Notes: generated by a model not told the origin, from the letters alone. Shown: positions 16,479-25,459, counted from the first letter of the stretch. The stretch: DNA of 59,463 bases from an uncultured Oscillospiraceae bacterium (GCA_900756575.1 CAAEKQ010000146.1:1-59463), one strand, 5' to 3'. Translations and numbers: made by a program.

Positions 16479-16499
16479 ACCGCTAGGAGGTGTAGACAA

Positions 16500-17729
16500 A
16501 TGACCTGTTTAGATCGATTTTTACACTACATTACGGTAGAAACCACATCCAGTGAAACATCCGGCGTGCGTCCCTCCACCCCCGGCCAGAAGGATTTGGC
16601 CCGGGCACTGATGGAGGAAATGACGGCGCTGGGACTCAGCGCTGTACATATGTCCCCGGCAGACGGCGCGGTCTTCGGCACCATCCCTGCCAACACCGAC
16701 AAAAAGCTGCCCACCCTGGGCTTCCTGGCCCACATGGACACGTCCTGCGCCGCATCGGGCAAAAACGTCAAGGCGCGGATCGTCAAGAATTATGACGGCG
16801 GCACCATTCAGCTGAGTGACACCGTCTCCATGTCCCCGGATTCCGGCTACGACTGCCTGCGTCAGGTGGTGGGCGAGGATTTGATCGTCACCGACGGCAC
16901 CACCCTGCTGGGCGCCGACGATAAGGCCGGTATCGCCGAGATCATGACCATGGCCGAGGAGCTGCTCCACACCGACACGCCCCACGGCGTAGTCAAGGTT
17001 GCCTTTACCACCGACGAGGAGATCGGCGCAGGCCCGGATTTGTTTGATGTGCCTGCATTCGGCTGCGATTTTGGGTATACTGTAGATGGTGGCCCCATTG
17101 GTGAGCTGGAGTATGAGAACTTCAACGCATCCTCCGCCCGGATCACCGTCCATGGTGTGGGCGTGCATCCCGGCAGTGCCAAAAACCTGATGGTCAACGC
17201 CGCTGCCATCGCTTCAGAATATCAGTGCCTGCTGCCCCAGGCCATGACCCCCGAGCACACCCAGGATTACGAGGGCTTTATCCACCTGGACGAGATGCAG
17301 GGCGCCGTCACCGAAGCAAACCTCAAATACATTCTCCGGGATCACAACCTGGAAAAGCTCCATCAGAAGGAAGAACTGATGCAGGTCACCGGAGATTTCC
17401 TCAATGCAAAATACGGCATTGGCACCGTGGAGGTGGACATTCGTTCCTCCTACTACAATATGCGGGAGAAGATCGAGCCCCATATGCACCTGATCCGCAC
17501 CGCCGCCGATGCCTTCCGGGCTTATGGCATTGAGCCTGTCACCCAACCCATCCGCGGCGGTACCGACGGAGCCAGCCTCAGCTTTAAGGGTCTCCCATGC
17601 CCCAATCTTTCCACCGGCGGCTACCAGTTCCACGGCATTTATGAGTTCATCCCCGTCCGCTCCCTGGAACTGATGCCCAAGATTCTCTGCAACATTGTCT
17701 ATACCTATGGAAAAGGAGAAAATCAGTAA
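16500..17729 (+). CDS. pepT: Peptidase T (tripeptide aminopeptidase)
   Basis: 409 residues, normal for PepT, a cytoplasmic M20B zinc aminopeptidase that removes the N-terminal residue of tripeptides. Metal and catalytic motifs are visible: GFLAHMDTSCA, LLGADDKAGIAEI, TTDEEIGAG, YTVDGG, HPGSAKNLMVNA, and PIRGGTDGASLSFKG with the C-terminal LSTGGYQFHG. An AGGAGG site lies 9 bases before the start. The stop overlaps the next peptidase start (TAATG), so the two are coupled. Confidence 0.95.
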   Translation: MTCLDRFLHYITVETTSSETSGVRPSTPGQKDLARALMEEMTALGLSAVHMSPADGAVFGTIPANTDKKLPTLGFLAHMDTSCAASGKNVKARIVKNYDGGTIQLSDTVSMSPDSGYDCLRQVVGEDLIVTDGTTLLGADDKAGIAEIMTMAEELLHTDTPHGVVKVAFTTDEEIGAGPDLFDVPAFGCDFGYTVDGGPIGELEYENFNASSARITVHGVGVHPGSAKNLMVNAAAIASEYQCLLPQAMTPEHTQDYEGFIHLDEMQGAVTEANLKYILRDHNLEKLHQKEELMQVTGDFLNAKYGIGTVEVDIRSSYYNMREKIEPHMHLIRTAADAFRAYGIEPVTQPIRGGTDGASLSFKGLPCPNLSTGGYQFHGIYEFIPVRSLELMPKILCNIVYTYGKGENQ

Positions 17730-19144
17730 TGGATCAGAACGTAATTTCCCAGTGGGTCGAGGCCCATCGGGAGGAATTTTTGGAAGATATCAAGGCACTG
17801 GTACGCATTCAGTCCGACCGTGGCGATCCCAAGCCCGGCGCCCCCTTCGGCGAGGGCCCCAACAATGCCCTGATTAAGGCACTGGAGATTGCAGGCGGCT
17901 ACGGCTTTAAGACCACCAACTATGACGGCTATGTGGGCACCGTGGACTTTCTCCCGGGCAACGACCACCATCTGGACATTTTAAGCCACATGGACTGCGT
18001 TCCCGTGGCCGACGGCTGGACGGTCACCGGCCCCTTTGATCCCATCGTCAAGGACGGCAAGATCTATGGCCGCGGCACCTCTGACGATAAGGGCCCCGGC
18101 GTGGCTGCACTCTATGCCCTCCGTTGCCTGAAGGAGCTGAACGTTCCTCTGAAACACAACGTCCGCCTGATTTGGGGCACCGACGAAGAATGTGGCAGCG
18201 GCGACATTGCCCATTACTATGCCCAGGAGCCTGAGGCAAAGTACACCTTCTCCCCCGACGCCGACTATCCCCTCATCAACATTGAAAAGGGCGGTCTGAT
18301 CGGCACGATTTTCGCCGATTTCCAGGAGAGCGATGCCCTGCCCCGGATCAAGACCATTGACGCCGGCCTCAAGATCAACGTGGTGCCCGACAAGTGCCAT
18401 ATGGAGATTGAGGGAATGCGGAAAACCGTTGCCGAAATCTACTGCGCAGGCGCCAAGGAGGAAACCGGCGTTTCCTTCACCGTCACCGAGCTGGACAAGC
18501 ACACCATCGCCATTGACGCACAGGGCGATGGCGCTCATGCCGCATCTCCCCAGGGCGGCAACAACGCCATCACCGCCATGCTGCATTTGGTTTCTACCAT
18601 GCATCTGCCGGATTGCCCCCAGGTGCAGGCGCTCCATGGACTCCATGAGCTGATTCCCCACGGGGATTATCTGGGCGAGGGCCTGGGCGTCAAAATGTCC
18701 GACGATATTTCCGGTGAGCTGACCCTGAGTCTGGACATCATCCATGTGACCCCCACCGGTCTGGAGGCCCAGTTCGATTGCCGCAGCCCCCTGTGCGCCA
18801 ACGATCAGAACATGAAGTACGCCGCCATGCAGGCCTGCGCCAAGAAGGGACTGGCCCTCAAAGACGTACCCATGAAGAAGCCCCATCACGTTCCCGCCGA
18901 CACCCCCTTTGTGAAGACCCTGCTCCACAGCTACGAGAAGTTCACCGGGGTCAAGGACGCAAAGCCCCTGGCCATCGGCGGCGGCACCTACTGCCACGAG
19001 ATGAAGAACGGCGTGGCCTTTGGCTGCACCATGCCCGGCACCGACAACCGGATGCACGGCAATGACGAGTTCGCCGTGGTAGATGAGCTGGTGGTCTCCG
19101 TGAAGATTTTTGCGGACGCCATCATCAGCCTCTGCGGAGAATAA
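17729..19144 (+). CDS. M20 family dipeptidase, PepV/Sapep-like
   Basis: 471 residues, the length of PepV/Sapep metallodipeptidases. Motifs: DILSHMDCVPVADGW, GRGTSDDKGPGVAALYALR, GTDEECGSGD, and near the C-terminus IGGGTYCHEMKNGVAFG. These cytoplasmic enzymes cleave dipeptides after oligopeptide uptake. Together with PepT it forms a two-gene unit that can take tripeptides to amino acids. A perfect terminator follows. Confidence 0.9.
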   Translation: MDQNVISQWVEAHREEFLEDIKALVRIQSDRGDPKPGAPFGEGPNNALIKALEIAGGYGFKTTNYDGYVGTVDFLPGNDHHLDILSHMDCVPVADGWTVTGPFDPIVKDGKIYGRGTSDDKGPGVAALYALRCLKELNVPLKHNVRLIWGTDEECGSGDIAHYYAQEPEAKYTFSPDADYPLINIEKGGLIGTIFADFQESDALPRIKTIDAGLKINVVPDKCHMEIEGMRKTVAEIYCAGAKEETGVSFTVTELDKHTIAIDAQGDGAHAASPQGGNNAITAMLHLVSTMHLPDCPQVQALHGLHELIPHGDYLGEGLGVKMSDDISGELTLSLDIIHVTPTGLEAQFDCRSPLCANDQNMKYAAMQACAKKGLALKDVPMKKPHHVPADTPFVKTLLHSYEKFTGVKDAKPLAIGGGTYCHEMKNGVAFGCTMPGTDNRMHGNDEFAVVDELVVSVKIFADAIISLCGE

Positions 19145-19159
19145 GCCCGAAAACAGCAT

Positions 19160-19188
19160 AGACCTGCGCTCCCTGCGCAGGTCTTTTT
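19160..19188 (+). terminator. Terminator of the peptidase operon
   Basis: AGACCTGCGC and GCGCAGGTCT form a perfect stem with a 5-base loop, followed by TTTTT. Confidence 0.9.
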
Positions 19189-19231
19189 CGGCAGTTTTCT
19201 TTTCCATTTTTTGTTATATTTTCATGTTACG

Positions 19232-19260
19232 TTGACTTTCGTCCCGCAAAATGGTAAAAT
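19232..19260 (+). promoter_or_regulatory. Promoter of the LCP gene
   Basis: TTGACT (19232-19237), a 17-base spacer and TAAAAT (19255-19260), 54 bases before the start. Confidence 0.65.
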
Positions 19261-19314
19261 CATCCCAGAAACTATCCCATCTACACTGCTGTTTGCAGAA
19301 ATGGAGGCTATCCT

Positions 19315-20817
19315 ATGAGCAAACAAAATTCCAGAGGTGGCCACTGGCGGCTGATGCAGGGAATCGGATTGGCTGCGCTGCTGCTGTGTGCCATTTCCGC
19401 CATTGCATTTGCGGTGATTCTGGTGTCCGCCATGCTGCTGCCGGGAAAATATATTGCCGTGGTGCTGATCAGCCTTGCGCTGGTCATTGCGCTGGTTACG
19501 GTGCTGATTTGGAATCCCGGCAAAAAGGGCCGCTGTATTACCGGCGCCGTGCTTTCAGTGCTGTTTAGCACCGTTTTCATCATTGGCGCCATGTATATCA
19601 ATAAGGGCGTGGACACCGCCAAGGAGATCACCACCCCCCAGGAGGAAACCACCAACGTGGGCATCTACGTCCGTGCGGATGACATCAATGACTTCTCCCA
19701 GGTGGCCGCCACCTATCGCTACGGCATTCTCGCCCAGCAGGATCGGGAAAACACCGACGATGCCATCAACCAAATCAACCAGCAATACAACGTCACCATC
19801 ACCCCTCAGGAATACGACGGTCTGCCCCAGCTGATCGATGCCATCCTCGGAAAAGATGTGGGCGCGATCATCCTGAACAGCGCCTATCTGGATCTTTTGC
19901 CGGAAATGGAGGGCTATGAAACCGCCGCCGACCAGCTCAAAGAGGTCACCATCACCTATGTCAAGCGCCAGGTGGTCGAGGCCCAGCTGGATCCTGACGC
20001 ACTCAATCGTCTGCACGGCAACACCACCGATGAAGATACCAATAACGACGAGGACGAGGTCTTCACCGTGTTCATCAGCGGTATCGACAGCCGCTCCGGC
20101 CTGGTGGCAAAGAGCCGCAGCGACGTAAATATTCTCGCCTCGGTCAACACCGCTACTCATAAGGTCGTGCTGATTTCCACCCCTCGAGATTATTATGTGC
20201 CCCTGTCTATTTCTGGTGGAGCCAAGGATAAGCTGACCCACGCGGGCATTTACGGCATCGACGTCTGCATGGACACCATGGCCATGCTCTATGGTGTGGA
20301 TGTGGACTATTATTTCCGCGTGAATTTCACCGGCTTTGAGGATATCATTGACGCCATTGGCGGCGTTACCGTCAATTCCGACTATGCCTTTACCGCAGGG
20401 GGCTATTCCTATGTCCAGGGCGAAAATCAGATGGACGGCGCTAAGGCTCTGTCCTTTGTTCGGGAGCGCCATTCCTTTGCCGAAGGCGATCGGCAGCGCG
20501 GCAAAAACCAGCTGGCACTGATCCGGGCCGTGATTCAGAAGGCCATGTCCCCGGAATGGCTGGTAAACTACAACTCGGTAATGGATTCCCTGTCCGACAG
20601 CTTTGAAACCAGTGTGCCCTATGATCTCATCAGTAAAACCATCCGCAATCAGCTGAGCACCGGCGGCAGCTGGAGCGTTTCCACCTACAGCGTAGACGGT
20701 AGCGGTGACAGTCAGGTTCCCTATTCCATGAGCCAAAAGGCTTATGTCATGGTGCCTGATCAAAGCACCGTGGACACCGCCAAGCAGATGATACAGGATC
20801 TATACGACGGCAAGTAA
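19315..20817 (+). CDS. LytR-CpsA-Psr (LCP) family cell-wall polymer ligase
   Basis: 500 residues. Three hydrophobic segments within the first ~100 residues are followed by an extracellular region and an LCP domain at ~245-430 (VFISGIDSRSG, SRSDVNILASVN, ISTPRDYYV, LSFVRERHSFAEGDRQRGKNQ). LCP enzymes attach teichoic acids or capsular glycopolymers to peptidoglycan; the conserved Arg and Asp residues that bind the lipid pyrophosphate are present. Three N-terminal helices rather than one, and an extra domain before the LCP fold, resemble the longer clostridial type. It may ligate the polymer handled by the 187-2576 genes. Confidence 0.9.
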   Translation: MSKQNSRGGHWRLMQGIGLAALLLCAISAIAFAVILVSAMLLPGKYIAVVLISLALVIALVTVLIWNPGKKGRCITGAVLSVLFSTVFIIGAMYINKGVDTAKEITTPQEETTNVGIYVRADDINDFSQVAATYRYGILAQQDRENTDDAINQINQQYNVTITPQEYDGLPQLIDAILGKDVGAIILNSAYLDLLPEMEGYETAADQLKEVTITYVKRQVVEAQLDPDALNRLHGNTTDEDTNNDEDEVFTVFISGIDSRSGLVAKSRSDVNILASVNTATHKVVLISTPRDYYVPLSISGGAKDKLTHAGIYGIDVCMDTMAMLYGVDVDYYFRVNFTGFEDIIDAIGGVTVNSDYAFTAGGYSYVQGENQMDGAKALSFVRERHSFAEGDRQRGKNQLALIRAVIQKAMSPEWLVNYNSVMDSLSDSFETSVPYDLISKTIRNQLSTGGSWSVSTYSVDGSGDSQVPYSMSQKAYVMVPDQSTVDTAKQMIQDLYDGK

Positions 20818-20821
20818 ACCA

Positions 20822-20855
20822 TTGCCCCCTTTGCTCTCATGGGCGAAGGGGGCAA
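20822..20855. terminator. Hairpin between converging LCP gene and minus-strand gene
   Basis: TTGCCCCCTT and AAGGGGGCAA form a long stem extended inward by GC/GC. The T tract is poor on both strands. It overlaps the end of the minus-strand gene. Confidence 0.45.
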
Positions 20856-21550
20856 AATGCATCGATATCAATGGTTCTGGCCGCAGTTACGGCATCCTCT
20901 AAAGTCATGTAGGTCTGCTCCGTCACCTGCAAGGCATCCTGTAAGGCGCTTTTCTGTGCGGCATTCATCTTGCTGTCCCATTCTCTCAGCAGCTCAGCAG
21001 CGGACTGAACGTCTGTCAGCACATATCGCCTCAGCATCCATGCATCGCCGCCGTTTCGCACTTCTTTCTCTTTCCAAACGCCATCCTCCCGGGCCATTTT
21101 CGCCGTAACCTCGTCCCGGGCGATGCATGCGGTGATATGGTAATTGCCGTCTTCTTCCCGCTCTATAAAGACGCAGTCCTTGCGCACCGTTACCTTTGCC
21201 ACGTGGTTCAGGAAAAACAGCGGGGCCCAGTCCTCACTCCAACTGCCCAGGGTCACGGAGACGTCATACCGTCCAGCGCTAGAAAAGATTTTCCAGTCCT
21301 CCAGGGTGCTGTCAAAAGGATGCCCACCGATATGAAGCTGCTTCCACCGGGTATCATAATTGTCAATAGCCAGCTGAATGGCATCCGGGTCTGAAAAGTC
21401 GCCCTCGGGCAATACGCCCCACTGGTCATACATGATGTAAGACTCGGCCAATACTGCCGACGCTTTCCGCTGCTCCCGGATGATTCCCACCGCCGCAGCG
21501 GCAATCATTCCAATCACCAGAACGAGAATCCACCATTTCCATTTCCGCAT
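20837..21550 (-). CDS. Hypothetical single-span membrane protein
   Basis: About 237 residues, not recognised. The N-terminus is basic and aromatic (MRKWKWW), followed by one helix (~residues 6-24); the rest looks extracytoplasmic, with DYSxxDPDAI-type acidic patches, two tryptophan-rich strands (LGSWSEDWAPLFFLN) and a C-terminal region that may be helical. No lipobox. ATG 21550 lies 8 bases after AAAGGAG; the GTG at 21559 overlaps that site. No function can be proposed. Confidence 0.6.
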   Translation of the reverse strand: MRKWKWWILVLVIGMIAAAAVGIIREQRKASAVLAESYIMYDQWGVLPEGDFSDPDAIQLAIDNYDTRWKQLHIGGHPFDSTLEDWKIFSSAGRYDVSVTLGSWSEDWAPLFFLNHVAKVTVRKDCVFIEREEDGNYHITACIARDEVTAKMAREDGVWKEKEVRNGGDAWMLRRYVLTDVQSAAELLREWDSKMNAAQKSALQDALQVTEQTYMTLEDAVTAARTIDIDAFCPLRP

Positions 21551-21662
21551 TTTTCCCACTCCTTTCCGGAACTGCCCTCAGTATAGCCCCCGGATGTGTC
21601 CCCGGTGTGTACTGAAAAAACCTCCCCCGAATCGTCCGGAGGAGGCTTTCCTATGACTGCAA

Positions 21663-22148
21663 TTACCGCTTGATCTCCATGGGAATTTTATACTCGTTCT
21701 GGTACTTGCCCAGAATGTCCACATTGGAGTAGTAGCCGTCGGAGATTCGATAGTGCGTGCGGCCACCCGCCAGAATGATGTCCGCCACGTTGACATTGGT
21801 ACGAACCTTCTCATTGCTGGCATTGGCGCCGGGACGCTCCCAGAAAATCGCCGCAATCTTATCTCTGGGAATCACCGTGGTCTTAAAGGTCTCCTTGATG
21901 ACAATGGCGTTCTCATAGCAGACAACCTTGCCCATAATGGTCTTGATGCAGTAGGCCAGCAACACCGCACCCACCAGAAACAGCACAATGCCCGTCGTAC
22001 CAAGGCTTTCAAATTTTCCTTTGGAGATGCCGTAGCCCATGACGCTGACTCCGGCAATGAGAAAAATGAATGCCACCATCAGCATACCGCTGACCGCCAG
22101 GGGCAGTGTTTTGGCTTCTCCGATCTTCTTACCATAGTTTTCTTCCAC
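21663..22148 (-). CDS. Hypothetical two-span membrane protein with PH-like C-terminal domain
   Basis: About 161 residues. Two membrane helices (~residues 20-42 and 54-74 from the chosen start) are followed by a soluble beta-rich domain (YENAIVIKETFKTTVIPRDKIAAIFW) resembling bacterial PH-like modules that follow two helices. I cannot name the family with confidence. GTG 22148 is preceded by GGGGAGG at 8 bases; the 25 upstream codons of open frame cover the promoter. It has its own promoter, 44 bases upstream. Confidence 0.65.
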   Translation of the reverse strand: MEENYGKKIGEAKTLPLAVSGMLMVAFIFLIAGVSVMGYGISKGKFESLGTTGIVLFLVGAVLLAYCIKTIMGKVVCYENAIVIKETFKTTVIPRDKIAAIFWERPGANASNEKVRTNVNVADIILAGGRTHYRISDGYYSNVDILGKYQNEYKIPMEIKR

Positions 22149-22191
22149 AATCGTTTCCTCCCCAGGGCATTGCGCCCTAAAATATAGCGCT

Positions 22192-22220
22192 ACTATACCA
22201 CGGGATGCACAAAATGTCAG
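22192..22220 (-). promoter_or_regulatory. Promoter of the two-span membrane protein gene
   Basis: On the minus strand CTGACA (complement of 22215-22220), a 17-base spacer and TATAGT (complement of 22192-22197). Confidence 0.65.
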
Positions 22221-22339
22221 CAAGAACCTGTGGTAAATTGGTAATTTCAGTACAATGACAGTTAGCAGTCAAACATTTTTGTGCAATCTGCCCATTGTAT
22301 TTCACAGTTCCTTCACAGAGGAACTGTGCCCGGAGATTT

Positions 22340-22358
22340 CCCCTTTCCAAGAAAGGGG
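22340..22358. promoter_or_regulatory. Palindromic operator candidate at the marR promoter
   Basis: CCCCTTTC (22340-22347) and GAAAGGGG (22351-22358) are perfect inverted repeats separated by CAA. They cover the -35 box of the downstream marR-like gene, a position expected for autorepression. Confidence 0.6.
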
Positions 22359-22372
22359 GATTGTGGTATAAT
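22344..22372 (+). promoter_or_regulatory. Promoter of the marR-mrnC-rqcH operon
   Basis: TTTCCA (22344-22349), a 17-base spacer and perfect TATAAT (22367-22372), 33 bases before the marR start. Confidence 0.65.
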
Positions 22373-22405
22373 GATGTGTGAAGAATTTGACAGTGAGGTG
22401 CTTTT

Positions 22406-22864
22406 ATGCCCATTTCCAGATATGATTTTGGTGGACTGGTATTTGCCGTAACCCGTGATTTCGCCCGGCTGGAGCGGAATTTCTGCAAGGTTGCAGGGCT
22501 GTATCAGGGACAGCCCCGGATTCTCACCATTCTAAAGACCAACGAGGGCGTTACTCTCAGCGAGCTGTCGCCTCTGTGCGGCATTGGTCTTCCCAGCCTG
22601 TCCGTTTCCCTGCGAAACCTGCAAAAGTCCAGCCTCATCCGCAAAGAGGGCACCGGAAAGAACCAAAAGCTCTATCTCACCGTACTGGGGGAGCAGCGGG
22701 CCCTGGCCTTCCACCAGGAAATTGACAGTTTTTTCAACCACTATCTCGACTCCCTTGGCCCCAAGGAAACCGAGGCATTCGGCAATGCCCTGAGCACCTT
22801 TGACGGCTTCATTTCCGACTTCAACGACCAGTATGAGCTGCGCCACGGCTGGAAAAAGGACTGA
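22406..22864 (+). CDS. MarR family transcriptional regulator
   Basis: 152 residues. The winged-helix DNA-binding domain occupies ~35-105 (GQPRILTILKTNEGVTLSELS, IGLPSLSVSLRNLQKSSLIRK, LTVLGEQRAL), flanked by dimerisation helices at both ends. MarR proteins are dimeric, usually ligand-responsive repressors of their own operon. It is co-directional with mrnC (12-base gap) and rqcH, so its control may extend to these RNA- and ribosome-related genes. The ligand is unknown. Confidence 0.9.
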   Translation: MPISRYDFGGLVFAVTRDFARLERNFCKVAGLYQGQPRILTILKTNEGVTLSELSPLCGIGLPSLSVSLRNLQKSSLIRKEGTGKNQKLYLTVLGEQRALAFHQEIDSFFNHYLDSLGPKETEAFGNALSTFDGFISDFNDQYELRHGWKKD

Positions 22865-22876
22865 CGGGAGGATTCT

Positions 22877-23290
22877 ATGGAAGCATTGCTACATCATGCC
22901 CTAACGCCCCGGGAGGTAAACGCCGTCTCCGCCCTGGGGCTTGCCCATATGGGAGACGCCGTCTATGAAATCCTCGTCCGCTCCATGCTGGTTCTGGACG
23001 GGCGCACCACCAGCGGCCATCTCCACAGGGAAACCACTGCCTATGTCTGCGCCCCTGCTCAGGCCGAGGCCGTGGATCGTCTGCTTCCTCATCTCACCGA
23101 GGAGGAAGCGGGCTATTACCGCAGAGGCCGGAATGCCGCCGTCCACAACATCCCCAAGAACGCCACCCACGCCCAATATTCCAAGGCCACCGGTCTGGAG
23201 GCACTGTTCGGGGCGCTGTATCTTCTGGGGCAGACGGAGCGGATTCGGGCGCTGTTTACCATCATCATGGAGGATCGCCATGCCACTTGA
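22877..23290 (+). CDS. mrnC: Mini-ribonuclease III
   Basis: 137 residues, an RNase III catalytic domain without a double-stranded RNA-binding domain, as in Mini-III, which matures 23S rRNA ends. The catalytic stretch is ALGLAHMGDAVYEILVR, followed by RGRNAA and ATGLEALFGALYLLGQ, the second acidic site. The last 11 bases overlap the rqcH start. Confidence 0.92.
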   Translation: MEALLHHALTPREVNAVSALGLAHMGDAVYEILVRSMLVLDGRTTSGHLHRETTAYVCAPAQAEAVDRLLPHLTEEEAGYYRRGRNAAVHNIPKNATHAQYSKATGLEALFGALYLLGQTERIRALFTIIMEDRHAT

Positions 23291-25037
23291 CGCTATCACC
23301 CTTTCTTCCGTTGTGGAAGAACTGAAATCTCATATGCTCGGCGCAAAGCTGGACAAAATCTATCAGCCCACCCGGGATCAGGTGGTGTTTCTGCTTCGTA
23401 CCAAGGATGGGGCATCCCGGCTACTTTTGTCGGCCAATCCTTCGGCCCCCCGGGTGCATTTTACCCGGGAAACGGTGGAAAATCCCGCCTCTCCGCCGAT
23501 GTTCTGTATGCTCCTGCGGAAGCATTTGGCCGGCGGACGGTTTGAGGACATCACCCAGCCCCCCATGGAGCGCGTGGTGGATTTTTCCCTGGGCTGCACC
23601 GACGAGTTCGGCGACCCGGTCACCCGCCATGTGATTCTGGAGATCATGGGCCGGAATTCCAACCTGATTCTCGCCGGCGATGACGGACGCATCATCGACT
23701 GTGTGCGCCGGGTGGATTATGAAATGTCCGAGCAGCGCCAGGTTCTGCCGGGGCTCTATTATCATCTGCCCCCCAGCCAGCATAAGCTCAGCCCGAGGAC
23801 CGCCACCCTGGAGGACATCACCGCCCTGCTCCAGCACATCGACACCCCCACCCGCCCGGACGGATTCCTGATGGATCACTTTGCAGGACTGCCGCCGCTG
23901 ATCTGCCGGGAGCTGTGCTTCCGCTATGATTCCTCCCTGGAGGACATCAATACGCTGTCTCTTTCTTCCCGCTATACCTTTGGCGCTTATCTCAAAGCCG
24001 AATTCCAGAAGCTCCTGGAGGGCCCCAGAGCGCCCTATCTGCTGCTGAAAAACGGTACGCCCTGGGATTACACCTATCTCCCCATCTTTCAATACGGAAC
24101 GCTGGTGGACTCTCAGCAGCAGGAGAGCTTTTCTGCCCTGCTGGACGGCTTCTATGCCAAGAAGGACGCAGCGGCCCGGATGAAATCCAAATCCCAGGCC
24201 ACCCTGAAAACCGTCACCAATCTCCGGAACCGCACCGCCCGGAAGCTGGGCAATCAGCGGAAGGAGCTGGCCGGCGCCGAGGATCGGGATATCTACCGCA
24301 TCCGCGGCGAGCTGATTACCGCCAACCTCTATCGCATGGAGCGCGGTCAGACCAAGCTCATCGCCGAAAACTACTATGACCCGGAGCTCAAAGAGGTGGA
24401 AATTCCGCTGAACCCCACCCTCTCGCCCCAGCAGAACGCCGCCAAGTATTTTAAGGACTACAACAAGGCGAAAAACGCCGAGCAATACCTGACGGAGCAG
24501 ATCGCAAAGGGCGAAACCGAGCTCACGTATCTCGAAAGCATTCTGGACGAGCTCAGCCGGGCGGAAACGGAAAAGGATCTCACCGACATCCGGCAGGAGC
24601 TGATCTCCCAGGGCTATCTCCGGAATACCGACAAGAAAAAGCGCATGAAAACCGCGCCGTCCAAGCCCATGGAGTTCGTCTCCTCGGCGGGGCTGCGGAT
24701 CCGCGTGGGACGGAATAACGTGCAGAATGACCTTCTGACGCTAAAATCCTCCTACAAATCCGACCTGTGGTTCCACACCCAGAAGATTCACGGAAGCCAT
24801 GTGATTCTCTCCTGTGAAGGCCGGGAGCCTGACGAGCAGAGCATTCTGGAAGCGGCACAGCTGGCGGCGTATTACTCCCAGGCCCGGGAAAGCCAGAATG
24901 TGCCGGTGGATTACTGCCCGGTGAAGCAGGTGAAAAAGCCCGCCGGTGCCAAGCCCGGTATGGTGATTTATGAGCACTATAATACGCTGTATGTGAATCC
25001 AAATGGAGAATTGGCTGAACATTTGAAGGCAAAATAG
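23280..25037 (+). CDS. rqcH: RqcH/NFACT family ribosome quality-control protein
   Basis: 585 residues. NFACT-N at 1-~180 (MPLDAITLSSVVEELKSHML, EIMGRNSNLIL), helical/coiled-coil middle at ~260-430, NFACT-R at ~450-560 (DLWFHTQKIHGSHVIL). Also annotated as fibronectin-binding or FbpA. RqcH binds stalled 50S subunits with peptidyl-tRNA and directs C-terminal alanine tailing. Residues 97-98 are E-R, where the DR pair (D97/R98) is described in Bacillus RqcH. ATG 23280 gives the canonical N-terminus and overlaps mrnC; the longer upstream open frame is out of frame with mrnC and not coding. Confidence 0.93.
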   Translation: MPLDAITLSSVVEELKSHMLGAKLDKIYQPTRDQVVFLLRTKDGASRLLLSANPSAPRVHFTRETVENPASPPMFCMLLRKHLAGGRFEDITQPPMERVVDFSLGCTDEFGDPVTRHVILEIMGRNSNLILAGDDGRIIDCVRRVDYEMSEQRQVLPGLYYHLPPSQHKLSPRTATLEDITALLQHIDTPTRPDGFLMDHFAGLPPLICRELCFRYDSSLEDINTLSLSSRYTFGAYLKAEFQKLLEGPRAPYLLLKNGTPWDYTYLPIFQYGTLVDSQQQESFSALLDGFYAKKDAAARMKSKSQATLKTVTNLRNRTARKLGNQRKELAGAEDRDIYRIRGELITANLYRMERGQTKLIAENYYDPELKEVEIPLNPTLSPQQNAAKYFKDYNKAKNAEQYLTEQIAKGETELTYLESILDELSRAETEKDLTDIRQELISQGYLRNTDKKKRMKTAPSKPMEFVSSAGLRIRVGRNNVQNDLLTLKSSYKSDLWFHTQKIHGSHVILSCEGREPDEQSILEAAQLAAYYSQARESQNVPVDYCPVKQVKKPAGAKPGMVIYEHYNTLYVNPNGELAEHLKAK

Positions 25038-25045
25038 CGATGCAA

Positions 25046-25074
25046 AAGCCCGATGGAGCGAGTCCATCGGGCTT
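25046..25074. terminator. Bidirectional terminator between rqcH and DUF3783 gene
   Basis: AAGCCCGATGGA and TCCATCGGGCTT form a perfect 12-bp stem with a 5-base loop. The minus-strand direction ends in TTTTG. Confidence 0.75.
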
Positions 25075-25078
25075 ATCT

Positions 25079-25459
25079 CTACTTTCGCTTCCCCATCAGG
25101 GACCGTTCCTCCTGCTCCAGCTGGGCATACAGCCGGTTCAGCGTCCAATTTCGGTTGGAATCCGTCAGAATCGCGCGGAAGGCGTGCTCTTTGGTCACCT
25201 GCCGGGAGAGATCAATGAGCTTTTTCAGCAGTTCTCCCTGGGCTCCGGCAAAAATCGCCATGCGTCCGGTGACCTTGTTTGGCCCAGCGGAACCGGACTT
25301 AGGATTCCTCTCCGCCAATTCCGCCATGGTACAGCCAAACTGCTGCGGCGGTACGGAAACGACCTCAAGCATCGGGAAGCCCCGCAGCAGGAACCGCCAC
25401 GCCTTTTCCTCGGCGGGGGTATAATTGCAAATCAGGATTTTCGGCGGCGTCATAGTCAT
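25079..25459 (-). CDS. DUF3783-like protein
   Basis: 126 residues. The C-terminal part (AFRAILTDSNRNWTLNRLYAQ) resembles DUF3783, a small family of unknown function in anaerobes. No membrane segment and no catalytic motif are visible. It is the last gene of a five-gene minus-strand run (clpE-like, gshAB, nitroreductase, degV, this) and overlaps degV by 4 bases (ATGA), so co-expression is likely. Confidence 0.65.
   Translation of the reverse strand: MTMTPPKILICNYTPAEEKAWRFLLRGFPMLEVVSVPPQQFGCTMAELAERNPKSGSAGPNKVTGRMAIFAGAQGELLKKLIDLSRQVTKEHAFRAILTDSNRNWTLNRLYAQLEQEERSLMGKRK

Noticed and set aside
22941..23279. N-terminal extension of rqcH through mrnC
   Set aside because: The extension is a different-frame reading of Mini-III; the conserved RqcH N-terminus begins at 23280.
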